From: Alteribacter natronophilus
GTDB taxonomy: Bacteria; Bacillota; Bacilli; Bacillales; Salisediminibacteriaceae
Reading direction: 5' to 3'
DNA length: 64,000 nucleotides
Assembly: GCF_006007885.1 (NCBI RefSeq)
Contig: NZ_VCRO01000001.1
Location: 1,178,001 to 1,242,000, forward strand
Shown: in pieces, positions 7,598-15,892 of the stretch
Numbering within the stretch: the stretch's first letter is position 1
Layout: every line of letters begins with the position of its first letter
The notes under the pieces: model-generated
The model's input: the letters and a program-made list of their open reading frames with translations, nothing else
Database searches by the model: none
What the model was told of the DNA's origin: nothing
Made by a program: the position numbers and the translations under genes

Positions 7598-9709
7598 ATG
7601 ACAAAAAATGCAGTGGAAGAGGTGAACGTGAACGTGGACCTTCACAACCCTTCTTTCTATAACAACAGGGAACTGAGCTGGCTCGGTTTTAACCAGCGTG
7701 TTCTCGAGGAAGCCGAGGATGACGGGAACCCTCTCCTCGAACGGCTGAAATTTGCAGCTATTTTCAGCAGTAACCTCGATGAATTTTTTATGGTGAGGGT
7801 TGCCGGTCTCAAAGATCAGGTTAAGGCAGGCTTTAATAAACCGGAAAACAAAGCCGGCCTCACTCCGAAACAGCAGCTTGCCAGAATCAGCGAAAAAAAT
7901 CACCTTCTCACAAGCCGCCAGGATCAGCTTTTTACGGGCACACTGATTCCGCAGCTGAACAGCGAAAATATCCATTTTCCCGGCATAGATGATCTTAATG
8001 ATGAGCAGCTGACTTATATCGAAAAGCGATTTGACCAGTATATCCTGCCCGTTCTCACGCCAATGGCAATTGATGCCTACCGCCCCTTCCCCATGCTTCT
8101 CAATAAAAGTCTGAACCTGGCTGTCGTTCTGCGCGGCGAGCGGGAGAAACTGGCTATTGTCCAGGTCCCTGCTGTACTGACACGCTATATCCAGGTACCG
8201 CCGTCAGACGGGAAAAAGACGGAATTTGTCCTGCTCGAAGACGTTATAAGCCATTTTATCGGCCGGCTGTTCGCAGGCTACAAGGTGAAATCGGTCTCCC
8301 CATTCAGAATCACGCGGAACGCAGACCTCACTATACACGAAGAAGGAGCGAGGGATCTGCTTCGTGTGATCGAAAAAGAACTTAAAAAGCGGAAATGGGG
8401 CGCTGCAGTCCGACTTGAAATGCAGAAAGGAAAAATGGACAGCAAAGTACTCTCCTTTTTAACCAACGTTCTTGAGATTCACCATGGGGATGTATACGAG
8501 ACAGACAGTCCTCTCGACTTATCGTTCCTGTTTTCACTCTATAACCTTCTCGCACCTGAACACGAGCACCTTGTCAACGAAACCCTCATCCCTAATCCTC
8601 CTGCAGACCTCGTTGAAGAGGAGGACATTTTTGAAGCGGCACTGAAACAGGATCTGTTCTTCCACCATCCATATGAGTCATTCCAGCCGATCGTGGACTG
8701 GATCACCCGTGCGGCCAGAGATCCTGCAGTCCTCGCCATCAAGCAGACGCTCTACCGGGTCAGCGGGGATTCGCCCATTATCAATGCCCTGGCTGAAGCT
8801 GCGGAACAGGGCAAGCAGGTAACGGTTCTGGTGGAGCTGAAGGCCCGCTTTGATGAAGAAAACAACATTCAGTGGGCCAGAAAGCTTGAAAAGTCCGGCG
8901 TTCACGTCATTTACGGGATCACCGGCCTGAAGACACACAGCAAAATCACGCTGATCGTCCGACACAACCATGGTAAAATCGAACGTTTTGTGCATCTTGG
9001 CACCGGTAACTATAACGACTCCACTGCAAAACTGTACACGGATATGGGAATGATCACATCGGATGAAGCTTTCGGGTACGATGCAACGAATTTCTTCAAT
9101 CACCTGAGCGGCTTCAGTAAGAAGCCAAAGTGGAAAAAGATCCATACCGCCCCGTTCGGCATCCGTGACGAGTTCATCCGCCTGATCGACAGTGAGATCC
9201 GTTATCAGAAAAAGCACGGGAACGGCCGGATTATTGCAAAAATGAATTCTCTGACAGACAAACCGATCATCCTGAAACTGTATGAAGCAAGCCGTGCTGG
9301 AGTAAAAATCGATCTGATCGTCAGGGGAATCTGCTGCCTGAAGCCCGGAATTCCCGAGGTGAGTGACAATATCACAGTCCGTTCCATTGTGGACCGCTTT
9401 CTTGAACACAGCCGGATCTTTTATTTTCATCAGAACGGCAAGGATGCCACCTACCTTTCTTCTGCTGACTGGATGACCCGCAACATGGAAAAGCGGATCG
9501 AGATCCTCTTCCCGATTGAAAGGGGCAGCATTAAAAGACGTATTCGCGAAGTACTAGAGATCACGCTTGAGGATAACCGTAAAGCACGGATCCAGCTGGC
9601 GACCGGAGAATATACAGTCCCCCGACGGGACACTGAAGAGCCCCCGGTCCAGAGCCAGCTTGTCTTCCACGAACTGTCTTCAGAGATTGCTGACTGCGGT
9701 GATGACTGA
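7598..9709 (+). CDS. ppk: Polyphosphate kinase Ppk1
   Basis: 703 residues, full family length. It polymerises the terminal phosphate of ATP into polyphosphate through a phosphohistidine. The N-terminal motif NRELSWLGFNQRVLEEA, the active-site region LKTHSKITLIVR with the phospho-accepting histidine followed by HLGTGNYN, and the second PLD-like half with FLEHSRIFYF are all seen. The ATG at 7598 has AGGATGGTGAT just before it; the earlier ATG at 7586 overlaps that site. Polyphosphate made here and broken by Ppx may serve as a phosphate and metal buffer beside the zinc and manganese genes; that link is inference. Confidence 0.96.
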   Translation: MTKNAVEEVNVNVDLHNPSFYNNRELSWLGFNQRVLEEAEDDGNPLLERLKFAAIFSSNLDEFFMVRVAGLKDQVKAGFNKPENKAGLTPKQQLARISEKNHLLTSRQDQLFTGTLIPQLNSENIHFPGIDDLNDEQLTYIEKRFDQYILPVLTPMAIDAYRPFPMLLNKSLNLAVVLRGEREKLAIVQVPAVLTRYIQVPPSDGKKTEFVLLEDVISHFIGRLFAGYKVKSVSPFRITRNADLTIHEEGARDLLRVIEKELKKRKWGAAVRLEMQKGKMDSKVLSFLTNVLEIHHGDVYETDSPLDLSFLFSLYNLLAPEHEHLVNETLIPNPPADLVEEEDIFEAALKQDLFFHHPYESFQPIVDWITRAARDPAVLAIKQTLYRVSGDSPIINALAEAAEQGKQVTVLVELKARFDEENNIQWARKLEKSGVHVIYGITGLKTHSKITLIVRHNHGKIERFVHLGTGNYNDSTAKLYTDMGMITSDEAFGYDATNFFNHLSGFSKKPKWKKIHTAPFGIRDEFIRLIDSEIRYQKKHGNGRIIAKMNSLTDKPIILKLYEASRAGVKIDLIVRGICCLKPGIPEVSDNITVRSIVDRFLEHSRIFYFHQNGKDATYLSSADWMTRNMEKRIEILFPIERGSIKRRIREVLEITLEDNRKARIQLATGEYTVPRRDTEEPPVQSQLVFHELSSEIADCGDD

Positions 9710-9724
9710 ACCGGCACGCAGAAA

Positions 9725-9755
9725 ATGCCTCCCCGAAAATGGGGAGGCATTTTTA
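9725..9755 (+). terminator. Terminator after ppk
   Basis: ATGCCTCCCC, loop GAAAAT, GGGGAGGCAT, then TTTTA. This 10 bp perfect stem lies 15 bases after the ppk stop. Confidence 0.92.
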
Positions 9756-9765
9756 TATTTCCGGA

Positions 9766-9838
9766 CTGTTTTCGCTGTTTCGCTGTGTTGACCCGGGTGT
9801 TCGCTATGTTCAACGTCTTTTTCGCTATGTTTACCAGA
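9766..9838. repeat. Short degenerate repeat TTCGCTATGTT
   Basis: Three to four imperfect copies of TTCGCTRTGTTNAC spaced by about 20-27 bases occupy the spacer between the ppk terminator and the facing terminator of the next gene. No known function. Confidence 0.5.
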
Positions 9839-9846
9839 TCCGAATA

Positions 9847-9876
9847 AACCAAAAGAGCCCCCTGATCGGGAGCTCT
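9847..9876 (-). terminator. Terminator after the transglycosylase gene
   Basis: On the minus strand AGAGCTCCC, loop GATCA, GGGGGCTCT, then TTTT. It stands tail-to-tail with the ppk terminator. Confidence 0.85.
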
Positions 9877-9890
9877 TCCAGTACCGTCTT

Positions 9891-10613
9891 TTATCTGTAG
9901 GCAGTCATATTACCAGTATTTTCTGCATTTTCCTGGATCTCAACCGCATACCAGCTGCGGGCATCCCCGTTTTCCTCAACATAGTTTTCCATACCGTAGA
10001 TTCCCCGGTGATAGGCAGTTAACGCCTGATCCCAGTCCCCGTAGCGGCTGTAGAGAAAATCAAGGTAAACGACGCTCAGCTGAATGGAATAGTACGGATC
10101 AAACAGCAGTTCATCTTCATAGGAAAGATCGGCCATATCCGCAATCCACGGCCCTGTGTTTTTCATAAACTGGGCCAGTCCGTAAGCATGTCCGTACTGC
10201 GTTTCCGGACCGACTGTTTCAGGGTCGAACGTATCGCCGGTTTCCACACGGATCAGCTCGTAGACAAGAAACGGATCGATGTCTTTTTTCTGTGCCTCAA
10301 GGGCAAGAAACATGGCCCATTCCTCTTCAAAACGGCCGTCACTGTCCTCATACATGTGCTCAGCAGCCTTTTCAGCCTCCTGCCATGCATCATAACCCGC
10401 AACTTCATAACCTTCAGGGAGATGATCGATGTATTCTTTCATACTTTCGGATTTTTCTTCAAGAAGCTGTTCCTGTTTCTGTTCTTTTTTTGCCTGTTCC
10501 AGCTCGGCTGTCTGCTCTTTTAACTTCATATTCTGCAGTGTCAGTGTAACTGAAACAACAGCTAACGTGAGCAGGGCAGCACCTGTAATATATTTAAGTT
10601 GATTTCGCTTCAT
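9891..10613 (-). CDS. Membrane-anchored lytic transglycosylase-like protein (SLT domain)
   Basis: 240 residues. One N-terminal membrane segment (about 7-28) is followed by a Lys/Glu/Gln-rich coiled-coil linker (about 29-60), so the bulk is likely extracellular. The C-terminal domain has SLT features: a candidate catalytic glutamate in LIRVETGDTFDP, the YGLAQFMKNTG motif and AYHRG, which corresponds to AYNxG. Such enzymes cleave the glycan strands of peptidoglycan. The start at 10613 has AGGAGGG 8 bases upstream; a longer frame lacks such a site. It is a single-gene unit with its own terminator. The exact target, such as wall turnover or spore germination, cannot be told. Confidence 0.8.
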   Translation of the reverse strand: MKRNQLKYITGAALLTLAVVSVTLTLQNMKLKEQTAELEQAKKEQKQEQLLEEKSESMKEYIDHLPEGYEVAGYDAWQEAEKAAEHMYEDSDGRFEEEWAMFLALEAQKKDIDPFLVYELIRVETGDTFDPETVGPETQYGHAYGLAQFMKNTGPWIADMADLSYEDELLFDPYYSIQLSVVYLDFLYSRYGDWDQALTAYHRGIYGMENYVEENGDARSWYAVEIQENAENTGNMTAYR

Positions 10614-10747
10614 AGTCTGTTCCCTCCTGTGAAAACAGTACGCACCAGTGGCACAGCAACATATATTACGCGATAACCAGATTATTATCAAGGCTTTTTG
10701 GCTGGGAGATTGTTTCCAGTAACCATTCCCGTCCACTTATTCAATTG

Positions 10748-10782
10748 AAAAAAACCACTGCACCTTAAAACGGCACAGTGGT
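10748..10782 (-). terminator. Terminator of the manganese-type ABC operon
   Basis: On the minus strand ACCACTGTGCC and GGTGCAGTGGT pair around a short loop and run into seven T residues, 15 bases after the permease stop. Confidence 0.92.
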
Positions 10783-10796
10783 CTACTTTAATACTG

Positions 10797-11669
10797 TTAT
10801 ACTGACTGGTCAGCTGTTCTTGAACGGAAAAATCGAAACACGAGTCCCTGTTTTGGCGAGAAGAAAAATGCCAGTGCAAACAGTGCCGAAGCGACAAGGA
10901 CTATGGACGCTCCAGAAGATACATCATACACGACGGAGAAAAACAGTCCAGCCACCGCTGAAATCACTCCGAAGAGAGCGCTCAGACCAAGCATGACCGG
11001 AAAACGGTCCGTCAGCAGGTACGCCGTTGCTCCCGGCGTGATCAGCATGGCAACAACCAGGATAATCCCCACCGTCTGAAGCGAGGCCACCGTTACAAGA
11101 GAAAGAAGCAGCATGAGCATGTAGTGAATGAATTTTACCGGCAGCCCTGTAGCTTTTGCCATCGTTTCATCAAACGTGCTCAGGAGCAGTGGACGGTAAA
11201 ATACAAACACTGCAAGCAGGACGAAAAGTCCGATTCCTGCAGTAATGTAAAAATCGGTTCTCCCTACAGCCAGTACATTACCGAACAGGATATGCCAGAG
11301 GTCCACGCTGGATCCTCTCATCGTGGTAATCAGCACCACACCGAGAGCAAACATGGCTGTAAAGGCAATCCCTATGGCCGAATCCTCTTTTATCCGGCTG
11401 TTCTGTGAAATGTAGCCGATGGCAAGAGCAGTTAGCACTCCCGTAATTACGGCACCGATAAAAAAGTTCATTCCGAGCATATACGCAATAACGACGCCGG
11501 GCAGTACAGCATGGGAGATCGCATCCCCCATAAGAGCCATACCCCTCAAAATGATGTAACACCCGATCACTCCGCAGATCACACCAACGGCGATCGCAGC
11601 CATGAGCGCGTTCTGTAGATAAGGGTACCTGGCTACCTGGTCAGCGAAACTGATAATCTGTTCTATCAT
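10797..11669 (-). CDS. mntC: Manganese-type ABC transporter permease (MntC/SitC-like)
   Basis: 290 residues with about eight membrane segments. MALMGDAISHAVLPGVVIAY (about residues 44-63) and LQTVGIILVVAMLITPGATAYLL are the signature regions of ABC-3 metal permeases of the manganese/iron branch. The start overlaps the ATPase stop by four bases (ATGA), which implies coupled translation. The neighbouring ATPase and the MntR-box-like site upstream support manganese. Zinc or iron cannot be excluded. Unlike B. subtilis mntABCD there is only one permease and no binding protein here. Confidence 0.88.
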   Translation of the reverse strand: MIEQIISFADQVARYPYLQNALMAAIAVGVICGVIGCYIILRGMALMGDAISHAVLPGVVIAYMLGMNFFIGAVITGVLTALAIGYISQNSRIKEDSAIGIAFTAMFALGVVLITTMRGSSVDLWHILFGNVLAVGRTDFYITAGIGLFVLLAVFVFYRPLLLSTFDETMAKATGLPVKFIHYMLMLLLSLVTVASLQTVGIILVVAMLITPGATAYLLTDRFPVMLGLSALFGVISAVAGLFFSVVYDVSSGASIVLVASALFALAFFFSPKQGLVFRFFRSRTADQSV

Positions 11670-12427
11670 TGACTGACCACCACCATACCGTCTTTATCGT
11701 CCAGTACAGCAGCACTCCCCTGGTAGGCTTTTTTCAGAAATTCCGGTGTATAGATCTCTTTTACCGCCCCGGCCCCGATCAGTTCCTGATTGAGAAGAAT
11801 GAGGTGATCAAAGTACTTCTCCACCTTGCTCAGATCGTGATGGACAACGAAAATCGTTTTCCCGCTGTCCCGGAGCTGATGAAGCAGACGGACGATGATT
11901 TCCTCTGATTTAATGTCAATGCCTACAAACGGCTCGTCAAGGAAAAACACGTCTGCGTCCTGGGCAAGGGCCCGGGCAATAAAAACGCGCTGCTGCTGAC
12001 CGCCCGAAAGCTCCCCGATCTGCCGGTCGGCAAACTCGATCATACCCACTTTATCCAGGGCCTCTTCCGCTTTTCTGCGGTCTTTTTTCGAGCTTCTGAG
12101 CCGGTACCACGGGATGTGTGCATAACGCCCCATCAGCACGGCATCTTTTACACGAACCGGGAAGTCCCAGTCGATCATATTCCTCTGGGGAACATAGGAG
12201 ATCTGCTTCCGGAAGGCCTTTACGCTGCTGCCGAACAGACTCACTTCCCCTTTGGAACGCTCAAGGCCGAGAATCGCTTTTATCAGGGTCGATTTCCCTG
12301 CACCGTTTGGACCGATGACCCCGATCAGCTGTCCTTTATCTACAGAGAAGTTAATATTTTTTAACGCAAGGTGGCCGTGATAATGCACTGACAGCTCACG
12401 AACATCAATGGTATCCTGTCGTGCCAT
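11666..12427 (-). CDS. mntB: Manganese-type ABC transporter ATPase (MntB-like)
   Basis: 253 residues. Walker A is GPNGAGKST, the signature LSGGQQQR, Walker B VFFLDEP, and the switch histidine lies in VVHHD. GRYAHIPWYRL is typical of the manganese/zinc ATPase subfamily. The ATG at 12427 follows AAAGGGGGA at good spacing; a longer in-frame start at 12469 would read through the operator region and was rejected. It is the first gene of a two-gene operon with the permease. There is no histidine tail like that of the zinc ATPase at 4.9-5.7 kb. Confidence 0.9.
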   Translation of the reverse strand: MARQDTIDVRELSVHYHGHLALKNINFSVDKGQLIGVIGPNGAGKSTLIKAILGLERSKGEVSLFGSSVKAFRKQISYVPQRNMIDWDFPVRVKDAVLMGRYAHIPWYRLRSSKKDRRKAEEALDKVGMIEFADRQIGELSGGQQQRVFIARALAQDADVFFLDEPFVGIDIKSEEIIVRLLHQLRDSGKTIFVVHHDLSKVEKYFDHLILLNQELIGAGAVKEIYTPEFLKKAYQGSAAVLDDKDGMVVVSQ

Positions 12428-12451
12428 TGAGAATCCCCCTTTTTTAATCTT

Positions 12452-12475
12452 TATTTCACTCGGATGCAAATTATA
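12452..12475 (-). promoter_or_regulatory. MntR-box-like operator and -10 element before mntB
   Basis: On the minus strand TATAAT (12470-12475) runs into AATTTGCATCCGAGTGAAATA. This resembles the known MntR operator of Bacillus (AATTTGCATGAGGGAAACTT): the left nine bases match and ATTTGCA/TGAAAT form an imperfect dyad. Overlap with the -10 element suits repression by manganese-loaded MntR. The -35 element is weak. MntR itself is not encoded in the window. Confidence 0.6.
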
Positions 12476-12706
12476 TCATCCGTAATATATGTGCCTGTAA
12501 CAGCAATGGTTCCCATATCACTCTAAAAGTTGTACACCCATCAAAAAGTTGCACGAAGTAAACTTTTTAGCTTCGACTACAATTATAAGCCCTGCACGGA
12601 TATTTGGCAATCGTCAGACAACCTTCCGGACCGGGTAAGTTTATTTTTTCCCTCTCTGCAGTTCCGGTTTCGGGCCCATAGTCAGCGGTCTGTCTTTTTT
12701 CACAGC
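12476..12706. other. Non-coding spacer between mntB and the kinase terminator
   Basis: The mntB upstream region and the kinase 3' side together leave about 350 bases without a gene. Apart from the operator and the terminator described separately, no RNA motif, repeat or convincing reading frame was seen. A possible -35 (TTACAG on the minus strand) lies 19 bases before the mntB TATAAT. Confidence 0.5.
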
Positions 12707-12751
12707 AAAAAAGCCGCCTCCTCCGGGAAATCCCTTCCCCGGTGAGACAGC
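12707..12751 (-). terminator. Terminator after the sensor kinase gene
   Basis: On the minus strand GCTGTCTC pairs with GAGGCGGC (with G-U pairs), enclosing an inner stem CCGGGGAA/TTTCCCGG, followed by six T residues. Confidence 0.85.
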
Positions 12752-12773
12752 TTTCAATTCGATTCAATCTGAC

Positions 12774-14129
12774 CTAAACCATTGGCTCATTTCTGCTGTA
12801 AAGCGGAAGTGATATTGTAATCTTCGTGCCTTCCCCTTCTTTACTTTCCACAGTAAAAGTACCTTTATGTTCCTCAATAATCCGTTTGCAGAGCGGAATA
12901 CCGATCCCTGTTCCTTTATCCTTGGTAGTAAAAAAGGGCTTTTCGATTTCTTCCAGCACTTCAGGAGGCATCCCCGGCCCATAGTCTTCCAGTGTGATAA
13001 TATACCGGGTTTCTTCAGCTGCCGTCATCATCGTAAACTGTTTTTCACCATCCCACCCCTCATATGCCTCAATGGAATTACGGAGAACATTGAGCATAAC
13101 CTGGCGGATCATCTGGTCGTTTACAAACAGATACCTGCGTGAATCTTTAATGGCAAATGAAAAATCGATATCGTGCAGAAGAGATTCCGAGCGGAAAATC
13201 ATCAGCATTGATTCCATCAGCTCGGATGGATTCACTTTTTTCTTATCGATCTTTTTACGTGACATACTGAGAAAATCCTCAATTATGACATTCATTCTGT
13301 CAATCTCTGAGGAAATAGTTGAATAGTACTTATTAAGACTGTTTGACAGCTTTGAAAGCTGTATAAAACCTTTAATAACAGAAAGAGGATTCCTCAGTTC
13401 ATGGGCCACCCCAGCGGCGATCTGGGACACACTTTCCATCTGCTGTTTATATGTAAGCAGCTGCTCAAACCGGTGCTCCACAGTCTCATCTTTTATGAAT
13501 ACGCACATTTCCCCCGGATTCATGAGGCTGCCGTGCACAGTAAGGCGAATCTCATCTTTCTCAAAGACAACCGTGGCATTCCGGTTGTTCTGATCCACGA
13601 TATCATGAAGTTTTGAAACCGTCTCATGAAAGGGAAAACCTTCACTGAGCTCTCCATCTGAACTTTCCAGCGGCTCCTCAATTCTTTTAAGAAGGTCGGC
13701 AAAAAGAGTGTTATATGTCCTGATTCGTTTATCGCGGTCTACAACAAAATAGGGGATTGGAAGCTGACGCAGGGTCTGATTTAAAGCAGGCTCTTCCTGG
13801 AGTTCCCGTGCTTTGACCATAATGCCGTCCGAAAGAGGCAGTCCCTCACAGCGAATGTGTCTCAATTCGCCCTGGTAAAAAACCCGGAAACTTTCTGTAC
13901 GATTCTCTCTTCCTCTGGATAGTTCATAAAGATAGGTCTGAAACCGGTCCGCTTCTTCAGGCTCAAAAAGATGATAAAACGTCTCAGCATCCACCCTGCT
14001 GCGGTAAACCGATGGCAGCGTTACAGATACGAGTGTTTCATCCTGATCAAAAACAAGCAGCCATTCAGAGGAGATTTCTGCGATCGTTTCCATAATTTCT
14101 TCATTATCCGCAAGCGTATGACTGTCCAT
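12774..14129 (-). CDS. Sensor histidine kinase, PAS-like and sporulation-kinase type, without a partner regulator
   Basis: 451 residues with no membrane segment, so probably cytosolic. The N-terminal part (about 1-110) is a divergent sensor region; a PAS-like domain follows (about 118-215). The H box AAGVAHELRNPLSVIKG puts the phosphorylated histidine at residue 243. The N box is NVLRNSIEA (347-355), the G1 box DYGPGM (382-387), and PFFTTKDKGTGIG forms the F and G2 boxes. This layout is like KinA/KinE-type kinases that feed the Spo0A phosphorelay. No response regulator gene lies nearby, which also fits an orphan sporulation kinase, but the signal and partner are unknown. The ATG follows GGGGG at 6 bases. 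Confidence 0.85.
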   Translation of the reverse strand: MDSHTLADNEEIMETIAEISSEWLLVFDQDETLVSVTLPSVYRSRVDAETFYHLFEPEEADRFQTYLYELSRGRENRTESFRVFYQGELRHIRCEGLPLSDGIMVKARELQEEPALNQTLRQLPIPYFVVDRDKRIRTYNTLFADLLKRIEEPLESSDGELSEGFPFHETVSKLHDIVDQNNRNATVVFEKDEIRLTVHGSLMNPGEMCVFIKDETVEHRFEQLLTYKQQMESVSQIAAGVAHELRNPLSVIKGFIQLSKLSNSLNKYYSTISSEIDRMNVIIEDFLSMSRKKIDKKKVNPSELMESMLMIFRSESLLHDIDFSFAIKDSRRYLFVNDQMIRQVMLNVLRNSIEAYEGWDGEKQFTMMTAAEETRYIITLEDYGPGMPPEVLEEIEKPFFTTKDKGTGIGIPLCKRIIEEHKGTFTVESKEGEGTKITISLPLYSRNEPMV

Positions 14130-14347
14130 AACGTTCCCCCATTTCGGCTCTGAATACCGGTTCTATTTCCATTACCGATCCGTTCCTTTGTAAAAAGTAT
14201 ACTATAAATTGGGAATGTTTTCTTCCTTTTTTCGAAAAACTTTTACACGCATCCTTTCGGCCCGGGTAAAAAGACCACGCGTACACAGAAACTCATTTGT
14301 GCCCCCCGCATAGGATAACAGAGCAGAAACAAAGGAGTTGAACGGAG

Positions 14348-14617
14348 ATGAACCCCGTAATCAGGCAGATGATTAATCAGAAAATCAATTCCCTGGACAT
14401 AAAGGAATTGATCCGTCTCAGCAAACAGTATCAGATTCCCCTCACAGTAAAACAGGCAAAGCAGATCATGACAGTTCTGAAAAAGGAGCCTATCGATGTA
14501 GGAAACAAAAAACAGCTGCAGCGGCTGCAGAACGACCTGAAAAAAATCGATCCTTCTCTCTACAAGAAAGCCGAGAAGATCCTCGAACCCTATAAGGATT
14601 ATATTGACTGGCCCTGA
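14348..14617 (+). CDS. yqfT: YqfT-like small protein (DUF2624)
   Basis: 89 residues, basic and helical. The N-terminal region (NPVIRQMINQKINSLDI) and the central TVKQAKQIMTVLKKEPIDV are followed by a QRLQNDLKKIDPSLYKKAEK helix. Length, sequence style and position next to nfo match yqfT of B. subtilis. Its function is unknown. An AAAGGAG site precedes the ATG by about 10 bases. It is transcribed alone, away from the kinase gene. Confidence 0.75.
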   Translation: MNPVIRQMINQKINSLDIKELIRLSKQYQIPLTVKQAKQIMTVLKKEPIDVGNKKQLQRLQNDLKKIDPSLYKKAEKILEPYKDYIDWP

Positions 14618-14774
14618 CTTTTCCGGGAACCGGTTCTCTGAACGCATAAGCTGTTTTCGGAAAGATTGTTGTTTTATTCCGCTGCAGGCGGACGCTTTCT
14701 AATTAATGTCGTTAATAGCAGCACTCTGTACGAACATTCCTTATCCAGAAGGGATCCTATTTGTTTAAATATCC

Positions 14775-14899
14775 GTTGATTGTTCAAAAATCACGAGACG
14801 CCTGCGGGAAAAGCAAGGGCTGAAGATCCGCCGGGGCGCTCTATCCCGGCTAGCTGAAGCCTTGCCCGCGGCAAGCGAGTGTATTTTTGAACAATCAAC
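14775..14899 (+). mobile_element. 125 bp element with 17 bp terminal inverted repeats, copy 1
   Basis: The ends are GTTGATTGTTCAAAAAT and its exact complement ATTTTTGAACAATCAAC. The GC-rich core has no coding capacity. A second copy at 60435-60559 in the opposite orientation has the same length and differs at only 4 positions. It sits in the spacer between yqfT and nfo. The structure is that of a miniature non-autonomous element or a large palindromic repeat. No transposase or clear target-site duplication was seen. Confidence 0.85.
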
Positions 14900-14909
14900 C
14901 TTTAACAAG

Positions 14910-14941
14910 AAAAGGCTCTCACCGATAGTGAGGGCCTTTCT
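14910..14941. terminator. Hairpin terminator between yqfT and nfo
   Basis: AAAGGCTCTCAC, loop CGATA, GTGAGGGCCTTT form a 12 bp stem with T-rich flanks on both strands, so it can end nfo (minus strand) and transcripts from the left. A similar hairpin flanks the second 125 bp element at 60387-60414. Confidence 0.8.
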
Positions 14942-14975
14942 TATCGGCCTGGTTTTGTCCCAGCCTCTGTATTCA

Positions 14976-15866
14976 TTAAACACTCATGATTCTTTCTTTA
15001 AGATCCTCTTCAAAGCTGCCGTTTTTAATCATCTCAATTTCGAATCTGTACGGTGCTTTTTTGTTCTTTTTATCCGTACCAACATACGGGGTTTCAAGGA
15101 TTTTCGGAATCCGGACGAATGCATCATGGTTAATGATACGGGTTAGGGCGTCAAAGCCGATATGTCCGAAACCAATGTTTTCGTGACGGTCCTTACGGGC
15201 GCCGCGCTCATTTTTACTGTCGTTCACGTGAAGAACCTTCAGACGGTCAAGCCCGACAATCCGGTCAAATTCATCGATGACGCCGTCAAGGTTTTCCACA
15301 ATGTCGTACCCTGCGTCGTGAACGTGACACGTATCAAAGCAGACGCTCAGTTTTTCATTATGGTTTACGCCGTCAATGATTTTTGCCAGCTCATCAAAAC
15401 TCCGGCCGCACTCGGAACCTTTACCTGCCATTGTTTCAAGGGCAATCTGAACATCCTGCTGGGGATCCAGGACTTCGTTGAGTCCTTCTATGATCTTCTC
15501 GATCCCTTTGTCAGCTCCCGCCCCAACATGGGCACCCGGATGCAGGACAATCTGTCTCGCACCGATCGCTTCGGTCCGGTCGATTTCGCTTTTCAGGAAA
15601 TTTACGCCCAGTTCAAACGTCTCGGGTTTCTGTGAGTTGCCGATGTTAATGATATAAGGTGCGTGAACGACGATATTGTCGATACCGTTTTCTTTCATAT
15701 GTGCCGTTCCGGCTTCGATGTTAAGGTCCTCAATCGGCTTACGCCGTGTATTCTGCGGCGCACCTGTATAAATCATAAAAGTGGTAGCCCCGTAGGACGC
15801 CGCTTCCTCACTTGAGGCAAGCAGCATTTTCTTCCCGCTCATGGATACGTGTGATCCGAGTAGCAT
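14976..15866 (-). CDS. nfo: Endonuclease IV (apurinic/apyrimidinic endonuclease Nfo)
   Basis: 296 residues. Nfo cuts DNA 5' of abasic sites in base excision repair and uses three zinc ions in a TIM barrel. Metal-ligand motifs are visible: [48 protein letters not shown] and the final ETP. The ATG at 15866 was chosen since AAAGGGAGAG lies about 8 bases upstream; the in-frame GTG three codons earlier is too close to that site. It lies 26 bases after cshB in the same direction, so the two are probably one operon, as in B. subtilis. Confidence 0.95.
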   Translation of the reverse strand: MLLGSHVSMSGKKMLLASSEEAASYGATTFMIYTGAPQNTRRKPIEDLNIEAGTAHMKENGIDNIVVHAPYIINIGNSQKPETFELGVNFLKSEIDRTEAIGARQIVLHPGAHVGAGADKGIEKIIEGLNEVLDPQQDVQIALETMAGKGSECGRSFDELAKIIDGVNHNEKLSVCFDTCHVHDAGYDIVENLDGVIDEFDRIVGLDRLKVLHVNDSKNERGARKDRHENIGFGHIGFDALTRIINHDAFVRIPKILETPYVGTDKKNKKAPYRFEIEMIKNGSFEEDLKERIMSV

Positions 15867-15892
15867 AATCGTCACTCTCCCTTTGTGCTTCT

